The translations under genes and the position numbers were made by a program. A DNA stretch of 38,053 bases from an uncultured Pelagibacteraceae bacterium (GTDB lineage Bacteria; Pseudomonadota; Alphaproteobacteria; Pelagibacterales; Pelagibacteraceae): NCBI GenBank assembly GCA_902511185.1, contig CABXEK010000007.1, positions 1 through 38,053 on the forward strand. The letters are read 5' to 3'. Positions 19,028-27,272 of the stretch are shown piece after piece (the first letter of the stretch is position 1; every line of letters begins with the position of its first letter). The notes beneath the pieces are model-generated. The model searched no databases, had not been told where the DNA came from, and saw nothing but the letters and a program-made list of their open reading frames with translations.

Positions 19028-19781
19028 TTCACACTGCCATTTAGATCATGAACCTTTATTAAGTGATTTAATGAATGTAATTAAACGATCGAAAGAAGTT
19101 GGTATTAAGAAACTATTAACTATTTCAACTTCTTTTGAAAGTTTTGATAGAATTAAAAAAATTATACAAGAAGATGAAATGATTTATGGTACAATTGGAA
19201 TACATCCACATGAAACAACTCAAAATAAAATTACTTCCAATACCATCGTAAAAAATTTTATTGATAATCCAAAAATAATTGGAATTGGAGAAACAGGTTT
19301 AGATTTTTATTACGAAAACAGTGATAAAGATGATCAAATAAAAAGTTTTAAAGAACATATCGAAGCTTCTATTCAAACAAATTCTCCATTAATTATACAT
19401 TCAAGAGAAGCAGAAAACGAAACTTTCAATATATTGAACGAATATAAAAATCAAAATTTGAAAATATTAATGCATTGTTTTACTGGCAGCAAAAATTTTG
19501 CAAAAAAACTTTTATCATTAAATGCTTTTTTTTCGGCTAGTGGAATTATTACCTTTAAAAATTCTTTAGAATTGCAAGATACTTTTAAAATTTTACCCAT
19601 AGATAAAATTTTAATTGAGACGGATAGTCCTTTTTTAGCACCAGTTCCCAATAGAGGTAAAAAAAATGAACCTTCTTTTATTGATTTTACTGCTCAAAAA
19701 CTAGCAGATATAAAAAATATTTCTAAATCAGATTTAGTAAAATTTACAACTAATAACTTTAATAAACTTTTTTTTAATTAA
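19020..19781 (+). CDS. tatD: TatD-family metal-dependent hydrolase
   Basis: TatD DNase family, a TIM-barrel metallohydrolase with 3'-5' DNase activity in studied members. The 253 residues have the first metal motif DSHCHLD at residues 3-9. GIGETGLDFYY (metal Glu) is near residue 89, HSREAE near 129, MHCFTGS near 154, and ETDSPFLAPVPNRG near 200. It is in the same run as metG and the MBL hydrolase, a grouping I recall from other alphaproteobacteria. Confidence 0.94.
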   Translation: MIDSHCHLDHEPLLSDLMNVIKRSKEVGIKKLLTISTSFESFDRIKKIIQEDEMIYGTIGIHPHETTQNKITSNTIVKNFIDNPKIIGIGETGLDFYYENSDKDDQIKSFKEHIEASIQTNSPLIIHSREAENETFNILNEYKNQNLKILMHCFTGSKNFAKKLLSLNAFFSASGIITFKNSLELQDTFKILPIDKILIETDSPFLAPVPNRGKKNEPSFIDFTAQKLADIKNISKSDLVKFTTNNFNKLFFN

Positions 19782-19786
19782 ATATT

Positions 19787-20557
19787 ATGAAGTTTATAAT
19801 TCTTGGATGTGGAAGTTCAATGGGTGTACCTCGTCCAGATGGTTATTTTGGAAGTTGCGATCCAAAAAATAAAAAAAATTTCAGAACAAGATGTTCTGCT
19901 TTAATTAAAACAGATTTTGAAAATATATTAATTGATACCTCGCCTGATCTACGAACTCAAATGTTAAGTCAAAAAATAAAAAAAATTGATAAGGTTTTTT
20001 ATTCACATATGCATGCAGACCAAACACATGGAATAAATGACTTAAGATCTTTTTTCATATCTAATAAAAAACCAATTAATGTTTACGCTGACAAAAAAAC
20101 ATCAAAATATTTGAAAAATACATTTTCATATTGTTTTGATACATATAACAAAGAATATCCTGCTACACTCAAGCTAAATAATTTAAGTAAAAAATTTTTT
20201 ATAAAGTGTAAAAAAAAGAATATTTTAATTAAACCTATCAAAGTCCAACATGGGAATGTACAATCTATATGTTATATTATAGACAAGAAGTTAGCATATA
20301 TTAGTGATGTAAGTGAAATTTATAAAAAAGATTATAAATATTTTAAAAATCTTAAATATCTTATTATTGATTGTCTTTGGTATAGAAACCATCCCTCACA
20401 TTTTAATCTTGAAAAATCTCTTGAAACTATAAAAAAATTCTCACCCAAAAAAGCAATATTAACCAATCTTCATACAGATATAGATTACAATCAAATTAAG
20501 AAAATATTACCTAAAAACATCGTTCCTGCCTTTGATGGATTATCAGTGGTTTTATAA
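19787..20557 (+). CDS. MBL-fold metal-dependent hydrolase, PhnP-like
   Basis: Metallo-beta-lactamase fold protein of the PhnP/RNase Z-like group, probably a phosphodiesterase; substrate unknown. The 256 residues begin FIILGCGSSMGVPRPDG, typical of the group. The metal motif is SHMHADQTHGINDLRSF, with Gln where the HxHxDH motif usually has the last His; I recall this variant from alphaproteobacterial relatives but cannot check it. Further ligands are probable in QHGNVQS, ISDVSEI and TNLHTDIDYN. It closes the long plus-strand operon, and its 3' end overlaps the convergent glutathione peroxidase gene by six bases. Confidence 0.85.
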   Translation: MKFIILGCGSSMGVPRPDGYFGSCDPKNKKNFRTRCSALIKTDFENILIDTSPDLRTQMLSQKIKKIDKVFYSHMHADQTHGINDLRSFFISNKKPINVYADKKTSKYLKNTFSYCFDTYNKEYPATLKLNNLSKKFFIKCKKKNILIKPIKVQHGNVQSICYIIDKKLAYISDVSEIYKKDYKYFKNLKYLIIDCLWYRNHPSHFNLEKSLETIKKFSPKKAILTNLHTDIDYNQIKKILPKNIVPAFDGLSVVL

Positions 20558-21094
20558 AATTTGATCTAATTTTTTAATTATTTTATTTGATAATGGTCCA
20601 GTAAAAGATGCAAACGTGTCTTCAACTTTACCTTCTTTATTGATTAAAATTTTATGAAAATTCCATTTAGGTACAGCTGATTGACCGTGATTATCTTTTG
20701 CCCATTTGAAAATTTCATGAGCATTTTCACCTTTTACTTCAGTTATTGTCGTCAGTGGAAAGTTAATGTTAAAATTGAATTCACAAAATTCTTTAATATC
20801 TGCATTATTATCTTTTTCTTGATTGAATGAATTAGATGGAACACCAAGAACAATCAAACCTTTTTCTTTATATAGATCCCACAATTCTTGTAATTCATTA
20901 TATTGCTTTGTAAATCCGCAATAACTTGCTGTATTTACAACTAAAATAACTTTATTTTTATAATCATTTAAATTAATTGTCTCACCAGTTATGCTTTCTA
21001 TGCTGAAATCATAAATTTTTTTTTCATAGTTCGCTGTTGCTGAAGTTTTAAAAAAAAACATAATTATAGTTAATAAAAATATTACTTTTTTCAT
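20552..21094 (-). CDS. Glutathione peroxidase family protein (Cys type), exported
   Basis: Thiol peroxidase that reduces hydroperoxides, using glutathione or thioredoxin. The 180-residue protein has a signal peptide (VIFLLTIIMFFFKTSATA). It then has YDFSIESITGETINLNDYKNKVILVVNTASYCGFT, given here as the fold start and active-site region with the peroxidatic Cys in ASYCGFT, and WNFHKILI with the catalytic Trp and Asn. The usual PCNQF motif reads PSNSF, so that second cysteine is absent; a Gln follows in FNQEK. Export suggests a periplasmic role. It overlaps nhaA by four bases and lies downstream of it. Confidence 0.88.
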   Translation of the reverse strand: MKKVIFLLTIIMFFFKTSATANYEKKIYDFSIESITGETINLNDYKNKVILVVNTASYCGFTKQYNELQELWDLYKEKGLIVLGVPSNSFNQEKDNNADIKEFCEFNFNINFPLTTITEVKGENAHEIFKWAKDNHGQSAVPKWNFHKILINKEGKVEDTFASFTGPLSNKIIKKLDQIL

Positions 21095-22272
21095 TGATTA
21101 GGTTTATTTGGTGTAAGTAATATTAAAAAATAACCAAATAGTGTTGACAATAATGACCCAGTTAATACACCAATTTTTACACCATCCATATATTGCATAT
21201 TTTCAGCAAAAGCTAAATTTCCTACAAATAAACTCATTGTAAAACCAATTCCAGTAAGAACTCCTACTCCATAAAAATTGTACCAACTTGTGTTATTTGG
21301 CATTTGAGCTACTTTTAATTTTATAGATATATAAGAAAATATAAACACACCCAATTGTTTACCTAGAAATAGCCCGAGCACAATACCAAGGGGAACTTTG
21401 TTTAATAATGAAGCAAAAGATAAACCTTCTAATGAAACACCCGCATTTGCAAAGGCGAATAATGGCATTATACCAAAAGCTACATATGGACTAATCGCAT
21501 GTTCTATTTTTATTAATAAAGAAAAATCTTTTTCTTTTTTTCTATGAGGAATTGTCATAGCTAACAAAACACCAGCAATAGTAGCATGTATTCCAGAGTT
21601 ATGCGTAAAATCCCAGAGGAAAAGTCCAACAACCAAATAAGGGAAGAATTTCTTAATATTAAACTTGTTAATTAATAACAAAATAACAAAAGCTAATAAC
21701 ATTAAAGTTAAATATTTTATGCTCAAATCTCCTGAGTAGAATAGGGCAATAATTACTATTGCTCCTAAATCATCAATTATTGCTAAAGCAGTTAAAAATA
21801 CTTTTAATGATAAAGGTACTCTTTTACCTAATAAAGATAAAACTCCCAAAGAGAAAGCTATGTCTGTAGCTGACGGTATGGCCCATCCATTTAAAGTTTC
21901 ACTATCACCTAAATTTATAAAAACGTAAAATAATGCTGGAACAAGCATTCCACCTACAGCAGCTATTATCGGTAATAAGGCTTGTTTAATGTTTGAAAGT
22001 TCTCCTTGCAAAAATTCTCTTTTGATTTCTAGTGTGACAAAGAAAAAGAATATTGCCATTAAAGCATCATTTATCCAGTGTAATACAGATAGTTTTAATC
22101 CAAAATTATTTACACCAATAAAAAGGTATTTATTTAAAGTGGTAAAATATAATTCTGCTAGACCTGAGTTGCTTATAATTAATGCAATTATTGCAGCAAA
22201 TAATAACACAACTCCACTTGCTGCCTCAAGTTTAAAGAACCATCTAAAAGGTTTGGATATATAGTTTATCAT
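21091..22272 (-). CDS. nhaA: Na+/H+ antiporter NhaA
   Basis: Secondary transporter exchanging sodium for protons; pH and salt homeostasis. The 393 residues form about 12 membrane spans. The family sequences NDALMAIFFFFVTLEIKRE (near residue 68) and ALAIIDDLGAIVIIAL with the paired Asp residues of the ion site (near residue 166) are present. PSATDIAFSLGVLSLLG and TGIGFTMSLFVGNLAF are also present. It is followed directly by the glutathione peroxidase gene with an ATGA overlap. Confidence 0.96.
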   Translation of the reverse strand: MINYISKPFRWFFKLEAASGVVLLFAAIIALIISNSGLAELYFTTLNKYLFIGVNNFGLKLSVLHWINDALMAIFFFFVTLEIKREFLQGELSNIKQALLPIIAAVGGMLVPALFYVFINLGDSETLNGWAIPSATDIAFSLGVLSLLGKRVPLSLKVFLTALAIIDDLGAIVIIALFYSGDLSIKYLTLMLLAFVILLLINKFNIKKFFPYLVVGLFLWDFTHNSGIHATIAGVLLAMTIPHRKKEKDFSLLIKIEHAISPYVAFGIMPLFAFANAGVSLEGLSFASLLNKVPLGIVLGLFLGKQLGVFIFSYISIKLKVAQMPNNTSWYNFYGVGVLTGIGFTMSLFVGNLAFAENMQYMDGVKIGVLTGSLLSTLFGYFLILLTPNKPNQ

Positions 22273-22279
22273 ACAAAAA

Positions 22280-22777
22280 TTAAACTAGGTCTATAATAAA
22301 TAGTTTTATATCTTGCAATGTTTCAAATAGGCTAAATAAAATCATTTCTAAGTCAGGAAACACATTAATTAATGGGGTTTTTAGAGTATCTACTAAGATA
22401 ATTAGTGCAACAAATGATATAATTAAAACAATCAAATAAGAGAAAAACTTACTTGCTTTATTATCTGTATTTTTAGATGAAGCTACAGTTTTTTGTTTTT
22501 CTGAAATTTCATCTTTTTTTTCGTTATTAATTTCGGTTTTAATTTTTTTTAGTGGTTGATTTTTTTGATCTAATATTTGTTCTTTATTCTCAGTCTTTGT
22601 TTCAACATCTTTTGTTGTGATTTCTTCTTTTAATTGTAATGTCTCACTGTTTGCTTCTTCGATCTTATAAAACCAAACATGATTGCATGACCCACATTGT
22701 AAATCTCTACCTTCATTTGGTATTTGCGTACTATCAATTTTAAATTGCTTGTTACAATTTGGACAAGTAATTATCAT
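22280..22777 (-). CDS. MJ0042-type zinc-ribbon membrane protein
   Basis: Function unknown. The 165 residues start with a zinc ribbon, CPNCNKQFKID...CGSCNHVW (two CxxC pairs, residues 4-7 and 28-31). A charged Lys/Glu-rich linker (about 45-110) follows, then a membrane span (YLIVLIISFVALIILV, about 114-130) and a hydrophobic C-terminal tail. Proteins of this layout are, as I recall, found near ftsEX in alphaproteobacteria, but no ftsEX is visible here. It is divergent from tRNA-Pro. Confidence 0.8.
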   Translation of the reverse strand: MIITCPNCNKQFKIDSTQIPNEGRDLQCGSCNHVWFYKIEEANSETLQLKEEITTKDVETKTENKEQILDQKNQPLKKIKTEINNEKKDEISEKQKTVASSKNTDNKASKFFSYLIVLIISFVALIILVDTLKTPLINVFPDLEMILFSLFETLQDIKLFIIDLV

Positions 22778-22834
22778 GCTTCGTTATATACCAGATTTTA
22801 ATCAAATTTCTTTTAATTTTGGCTTCTTTATACA

Positions 22835-22862
22835 TTGAAATTATCAATAACTGCTGTATTAG
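22835..22862 (+). promoter_or_regulatory. Probable sigma-70 promoter of tRNA-Pro
   Basis: TTGAAA at 22835-22840 and TATTAG at 22857-22862 with a 16-base spacer. The predicted start is near 22869, three bases before the mature tRNA. It may drive the downstream complex I, SbmA, glpX and recJ genes too, since no other promoter space exists before them. Confidence 0.5.
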
Positions 22863-22871
22863 TACTCGGAT

Positions 22872-22948
<77 letters not shown>

Positions 22949-22954
22949 TCATTT

Positions 22955-23236
22955 ATGAAAAAAGCGCTAATTTATATACCAAATAAAAATCCTATGCAGT
23001 CAGGCACTGCAAAAAGTAATAAATGGATACTTGAATTTAAAACTAAAAATCCAACTACAAATCCATTAATGGGTTGGGAAAGTTCAAATGATACATTAAC
23101 AGAATTAAGATTAGAATTTTCATCTAAAGAACTAGCAATAAATTATGCAAAAAAGAAAAAAATTAATTTTGAAATAATTGAACCAAAAAAAAGAAAAACT
23201 GTTAAAAAATCTTATGCAGATAATTTTTTAAAATAA
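22955..23236 (+). CDS. NDUFS4-like complex I accessory protein (ETC_C1 family)
   Basis: Accessory subunit of NADH dehydrogenase (respiratory complex I), related to mitochondrial NDUFS4; restricted to alphaproteobacteria and mitochondria in known genomes. The 93-residue protein has the family pattern ALIYIPNKNPMQSGTAKSNKW, then NPLMGWESSNDTL with the conserved MGW, and SKELAINYAKKKKINFEI. Its ATG is six bases after the CCA of tRNA-Pro, leaving no independent leader. It supports assignment of the host to Alphaproteobacteria. Confidence 0.9.
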   Translation: MKKALIYIPNKNPMQSGTAKSNKWILEFKTKNPTTNPLMGWESSNDTLTELRLEFSSKELAINYAKKKKINFEIIEPKKRKTVKKSYADNFLK

Positions 23237-23239
23237 ATT

Positions 23240-24232
23240 ATGTTTAGGTTTTTCAAATTAAGAAAATGGTTAATATGGTCCTGGTTAGGTTCATTAATAA
23301 TTTTATCATCATTGTGGGTACAAGTTAAAATTGATGTTAAAATTAATGAATGGTTTGGTGTATTTTATGATATGATCCAAAAAGCTCTAGCAAAACCAAA
23401 TGCAATCACTATTGAAGAATATTGGTCAAGTTTAGCATCATTTATAACATTGGCTGGAATGTATATTGCACTTTATGTTGCGATTAGTTTTTTTACTGCT
23501 CATTATTTATTTAGGTGGAGAACAGCAATGGTTGAATGGTATCATGGTGTATATGATAAAGCAGGAAAGATAGAAGGGGCCTCTCAAAGGGTCCAAGAGG
23601 ACACAATAAAATTTACTCGTATTATGGAGGGATTAGGCACAAGTTTTATAGAATCTGTAATGGTTTTAATTCAATTTGTTCCCATATTATTAGGTCTCTC
23701 AATAGGAATACCAATTTTCTTTTTTGGAGATTGGCAATATGGTTTAATTACAGGCGCATTAATTTGGACGATTGGTGGAACTGTATTTTTAATTGGTTTA
23801 GGTTGGTTATTAAGGCTCGTTGGTGTTGAGTATGATTTACAAAAGAAAGAAGCAGCTTATAGAAAAATTTTAGTAATAGCTGAAGATGACAATAATGTTA
23901 GACCAAAAACAATTAATGAATTATTTTCAGATGTACGTTCAATTCACTTTTTAAGTTATGTAAGATATTTGTACTTTAATGTCGGAAGAATGGCTTATTT
24001 ACAAGCAAACGTATTATCCGCTTACGTATTTTTAGCACCAGCAATAGTAGCCGGAGTAGTAACACTTGGTGTTATGCAACAGATAATAAGAGCTTTTGGT
24101 AGAGTTGAAGGCTCAATGCAGTATCTTTTAAAAGCATGGCCTACTATTATAGAGCTAGCAAGTGTTTATAAACGTTTAAGAGAGTTTGAGTCTAAAATAA
24201 AAGAAGATGATTTTATTGATGAAAAGATTTAA
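23240..24232 (+). CDS. SbmA/BacA-like membrane transporter
   Basis: Inner-membrane protein of the SbmA/BacA family, which imports peptide antibiotics and other peptides in studied members using the proton gradient. The 330 residues carry about six membrane spans. Typical sequences are INEWFGVFYDMIQKAL near the first periplasmic loop, HYLFRWRTAMVEWYHGVYD, and QRVQEDTIKFTRIMEGLG near residues 115-132. It is shorter than E. coli SbmA (about 406), mainly at the C-terminus. It starts three bases after the complex I gene and overlaps glpX by one base. Symbol withheld because substrate is unknown. Confidence 0.85.
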   Translation: MFRFFKLRKWLIWSWLGSLIILSSLWVQVKIDVKINEWFGVFYDMIQKALAKPNAITIEEYWSSLASFITLAGMYIALYVAISFFTAHYLFRWRTAMVEWYHGVYDKAGKIEGASQRVQEDTIKFTRIMEGLGTSFIESVMVLIQFVPILLGLSIGIPIFFFGDWQYGLITGALIWTIGGTVFLIGLGWLLRLVGVEYDLQKKEAAYRKILVIAEDDNNVRPKTINELFSDVRSIHFLSYVRYLYFNVGRMAYLQANVLSAYVFLAPAIVAGVVTLGVMQQIIRAFGRVEGSMQYLLKAWPTIIELASVYKRLREFESKIKEDDFIDEKI

Positions 24233-25179
24233 TGACAATAAATAAAAAATTTATTGATCAGTTTGTTGGCGTTACAACAAAAGCAGCTTTAGCTTCATCA
24301 TATTTAGTTGGTAAAAAAGATAAGATGGCTGCAGATAAGGCTGCTGTTGATTCTATGAGGTCAGAACTAAATAAAATTCAAATGAATGGTCAAGTTGTTA
24401 TAGGGGAAGGTGTTTTAGATGAGGCTCCACTACTTTATACTGGTGAATTATTAGGTACAAAAAATGGTCCTAATTTTGATATAGCTGTTGATCCTGTTGA
24501 GGGAACAAATTTTGTAGCAAATAATTTACCTGGAGGTATTACAGTTCTTGCTATAGCTGAAAAAGGAAATTTATTTAATGCTCCAGAAACCTACATGAGT
24601 AAAATAGCTACTGGTAAAATAGATGACGGATTAATTGATCTTGATTTTTCCTTAGAAAAAAATATCAAAAATTTATCTGAATTTAATAATAAATCAATCT
24701 CGTCCCTTACAGTATGTATAATGGACAGACCAAGACATAAAAAAATTATTGATGATCTTAAAAAACTAAAAGTTAATATTAAATTAATTACTGATGGTGA
24801 TGTGCTTGGTGCAATATATGTTTCGGACCCAAAATATGAAATTGATATGTTTTTAGGTATTGGGGGAGGTCCCGAAGGTGTTTTAGCTGCAGCTGCACTC
24901 GATGCTTATGATTGCCATTTTCAAGGAAGATTCATTTTTGATAATGAAAAAGATATTAAAGAAGCAAATTTGATGGGAATAACTGACTTAAACAAGAAGT
25001 ATGATTTAAATGAAATTGTTAAGGGTGATTCAATTTTTTGTGCCACTGGTATCACAACTAGCGAGGTATTAAATGGTATTATGTTTGATAAAGACAAATA
25101 TATTTCCGAAACATTAGTTACACATAAAAGTTCAAATTATAAGAAAATAGTAAAAAAAATTAGTTCACTTAATGAATGA
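24232..25179 (+). CDS. glpX: Class II fructose-1,6-bisphosphatase
   Basis: Hydrolyses fructose 1,6-bisphosphate to fructose 6-phosphate in gluconeogenesis. The 315-residue length fits GlpX. Motifs include GQVVIGEGVLDEAP near residues 54-66 (metal Glu), DPVEGTN near 86-92 (metal-binding DPxxGT) and IGGGPEGVLAAAAL near 210-222. It begins on the last base of the SbmA-like stop and overlaps recJ by four bases. In many alphaproteobacteria glpX follows hom; here hom is 9 kb away on the other strand. Confidence 0.95.
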   Translation: MTINKKFIDQFVGVTTKAALASSYLVGKKDKMAADKAAVDSMRSELNKIQMNGQVVIGEGVLDEAPLLYTGELLGTKNGPNFDIAVDPVEGTNFVANNLPGGITVLAIAEKGNLFNAPETYMSKIATGKIDDGLIDLDFSLEKNIKNLSEFNNKSISSLTVCIMDRPRHKKIIDDLKKLKVNIKLITDGDVLGAIYVSDPKYEIDMFLGIGGGPEGVLAAAALDAYDCHFQGRFIFDNEKDIKEANLMGITDLNKKYDLNEIVKGDSIFCATGITTSEVLNGIMFDKDKYISETLVTHKSSNYKKIVKKISSLNE

Positions 25180-26870
25180 TTTCAGTTTCTGATAAAAAAT
25201 GGATTAATCAAGAAGTAAATAAAAATTTGGTTGAAAAAATTAAACAAGATTTTAATTTTAACGAAATTTTGTCGAGACTAATTATTTTAAGAAATTATAA
25301 TATTACAGAAATCAACCACATAAATAATAATTTAAAGATTACAAATATTTTTAAATATGATTTAGATTTTGATAAAGCATCCAAAATTGTAATAAATTCA
25401 ATTAAAAGTAATGAAAATATATGTGTATTGGGAGATTACGATGTTGATGGAACTTCAGCAACATCATTACTTGTAAGGTATTTTAAACACATAAATCAAC
25501 CTCATTTTTATTATATTCCAGACAGAGAACAAGACGGTTATGGTGCAAGCAAAAAACTATTTCAGAAATTAATTTTACAAAAACCTAAGTTGGTAATTAT
25601 GGTAGATTGTGGATCTACATCAAATGATGCTATCAATTTTCTTAATAAGAATAATATCAAATCAATAATAATTGATCACCATGAAATAAATAAGCCTTAC
25701 CCAAAATCAAATGCAATTATTAACCCTAAAAAAAATAATAAAAATTCTGAGCAACAATATTTATGTGCTACTGGATTAACTTATTTTTTTATTGATATAT
25801 TATTATATAAAACAAATTCTAATTTTAAATTATCTAATTTTTTGATTTATGTTTTGCTTGCAACAATTTGCGACGTGATGTCATTAAGAAAAATTAACAA
25901 AATAATAGCATCAGATGTAATAAATAATTTTAATATAAAAGATAATCAGGCATTTAACTATTTATTTCAACAATTTGAAATAAATAGGAAATTAAATGTT
26001 GGAGATTTAGGTTATTTAATTGGACCTATAATTAATGCTGGTGGTAGACTTGGTTTTTCAAGCTATGGAACTGAGCTCTTAACTAGCGATAACCCTGAGA
26101 CAATAAAAAAAAGATCAATTCAATTAATTAAATTAAATAATAAGAGAAAAATACTAGAACAAAATATTTTAAATGAAATTGATTTTGATAAAATTAAAAA
26201 AGAAAAAAAAAATGTAATAATTTATTATAAAGATAATATTAAAGAAGGTCTTATTGGTATTATAGCAGCAAGATTGAAGGAGTATTTTAATAAACCATCA
26301 ATTGTAATAACAAATTCAAATAATATTTTAAAAGGGTCTGCTAGATCAACAAACAAATATAATATTTCTCATGTAATTAAATTATTATTAAATAATAATA
26401 TTATAGAAAATGGTGGGGGACATAATATGGCCGCTGGTTTTACTATAAAAAAAAATAACTTAAACCTTTTAGATAATTTTATTCAAAAAGATTATTCAAA
26501 TAAAATTCAATCTACAGACAATATAAATAGATTTGACTCTGAAATTTCTGCATCCGCTATAAATAATGATTTATTAGAAGATATAAATAAATTAGGTCCT
26601 TTTGGTAATCATAATTCTATACCTATATTTCTTATCAAAAATGTAAAAATTATTAGATCCAATATTATTAATAACAAACATGTCTCAGCTATAATTAAAC
26701 CTAGTATAGGAAGTTCAATTAAATCAATATGTTTTAATTGTATGGACACACCAGTTGGTGAGTATCTTTTATCTTATAAAAAAAAGATTAACTTAATTGC
26801 TGAAATAAATGAAAATATTTGGAAGAATAAAAAAACTAAACAACTAAATATTAAGGATTTAATATTATAG
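25176..26870 (+). CDS. recJ: Single-stranded-DNA-specific exonuclease RecJ
   Basis: 5'-3' exonuclease for single-stranded DNA in recombination and mismatch repair. The 564 residues have DHH-family motifs: GDYDVDGTSATSLL near residue 87, VDCGST near 147, IDHHEIN near 166, then GGRLGFSSYGTELL. The DHHA1 region has GGGHNMAAGF near residue 413. The C-terminal OB-like part is present. The composition is strongly Asn/Lys/Ile biased, in line with the AT content. It ends the tRNA-Pro-led run, and the tRNA-Glu promoter begins immediately after its stop. Confidence 0.95.
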   Translation: MISVSDKKWINQEVNKNLVEKIKQDFNFNEILSRLIILRNYNITEINHINNNLKITNIFKYDLDFDKASKIVINSIKSNENICVLGDYDVDGTSATSLLVRYFKHINQPHFYYIPDREQDGYGASKKLFQKLILQKPKLVIMVDCGSTSNDAINFLNKNNIKSIIIDHHEINKPYPKSNAIINPKKNNKNSEQQYLCATGLTYFFIDILLYKTNSNFKLSNFLIYVLLATICDVMSLRKINKIIASDVINNFNIKDNQAFNYLFQQFEINRKLNVGDLGYLIGPIINAGGRLGFSSYGTELLTSDNPETIKKRSIQLIKLNNKRKILEQNILNEIDFDKIKKEKKNVIIYYKDNIKEGLIGIIAARLKEYFNKPSIVITNSNNILKGSARSTNKYNISHVIKLLLNNNIIENGGGHNMAAGFTIKKNNLNLLDNFIQKDYSNKIQSTDNINRFDSEISASAINNDLLEDINKLGPFGNHNSIPIFLIKNVKIIRSNIINNKHVSAIIKPSIGSSIKSICFNCMDTPVGEYLLSYKKKINLIAEINENIWKNKKTKQLNIKDLIL

Positions 26871-26876
26871 GTTAAT

Positions 26877-26905
26877 TTGGCTTGATATATATTAACTTTT
26901 AAAAT
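26877..26905 (+). promoter_or_regulatory. Probable sigma-70 promoter of tRNA-Glu
   Basis: TTGGCT at 26877-26882 and TAAAAT at 26900-26905 with a 17-base spacer. The predicted start is near 26912, nine bases before the tRNA. It may also supply transcripts for the downstream GIY-YIG and glycosyltransferase genes. Confidence 0.45.
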
Positions 26906-26920
26906 AAAAGACCTCTCAAC

Positions 26921-26995
26921 GGTCCCTTCGTCTATCGGTTAGGACAGCTGGTTTTCATCCTGCAAAGGGGGGTTCGATTCCCCCAGGGACCGCCA
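26921..26995 (+). tRNA. tRNA-Glu (anticodon UUC) with a U-U mismatch in the anticodon stem
   Basis: A 75-base cloverleaf. Acceptor GGTCCCT pairs with AGGGACC, the T arm is GGGGG/CCCCC with TTCGATT, and CCA is encoded. The anticodon loop is TTTTCAT (anticodon TTC). The anticodon stem is GCTGG/CCTGC, whose middle pair (29-41) is U-U rather than Watson-Crick. All other stems look sound, so the gene is probably functional. Confidence 0.95.
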
Positions 26996-27011
26996 TATTT
27001 AATAAATTTTT

Positions 27012-27272
27012 ATGGTTTACTATGTTTATTTAATAAAAACACTTAACGGATATTTAAATAAAACATACGTTGGATACACAAACAATATTTTTAAAAGACT
27101 TGATAAACACAATACAAACCAGGGCGCAAAGTCTACAAAAGGTTATAAATGGGAACTTGTTTTTAAAAAAAAATTTTATTCAAAAAATAAAGCACTTTCA
27201 TTTGAATATAAATTCAAAAGGGATAGAAAAGAGAGATTAAAAATAATCAATGCTTTTAAAAAAAAAAATTAA
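27012..27272 (+). CDS. GIY-YIG domain protein (UPF0213/YhbQ-like)
   Basis: Single-domain GIY-YIG nuclease-fold protein of 86 residues, biological role uncertain. The motif elements are YYVYLIKT (GIY-equivalent), TYVGYTNNIFKRLDKHN (YIG-equivalent plus the conserved Arg) and the catalytic-type Glu in SFEYKFKRD. The N-terminus and length fit UPF0213. It begins 16 bases after tRNA-Glu and overlaps the glycosyltransferase gene by 23 bases across a run of 11 A residues. Such genes occur both in stable loci and beside tRNA-linked accessory regions. Confidence 0.88.
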   Translation: MVYYVYLIKTLNGYLNKTYVGYTNNIFKRLDKHNTNQGAKSTKGYKWELVFKKKFYSKNKALSFEYKFKRDRKERLKIINAFKKKN

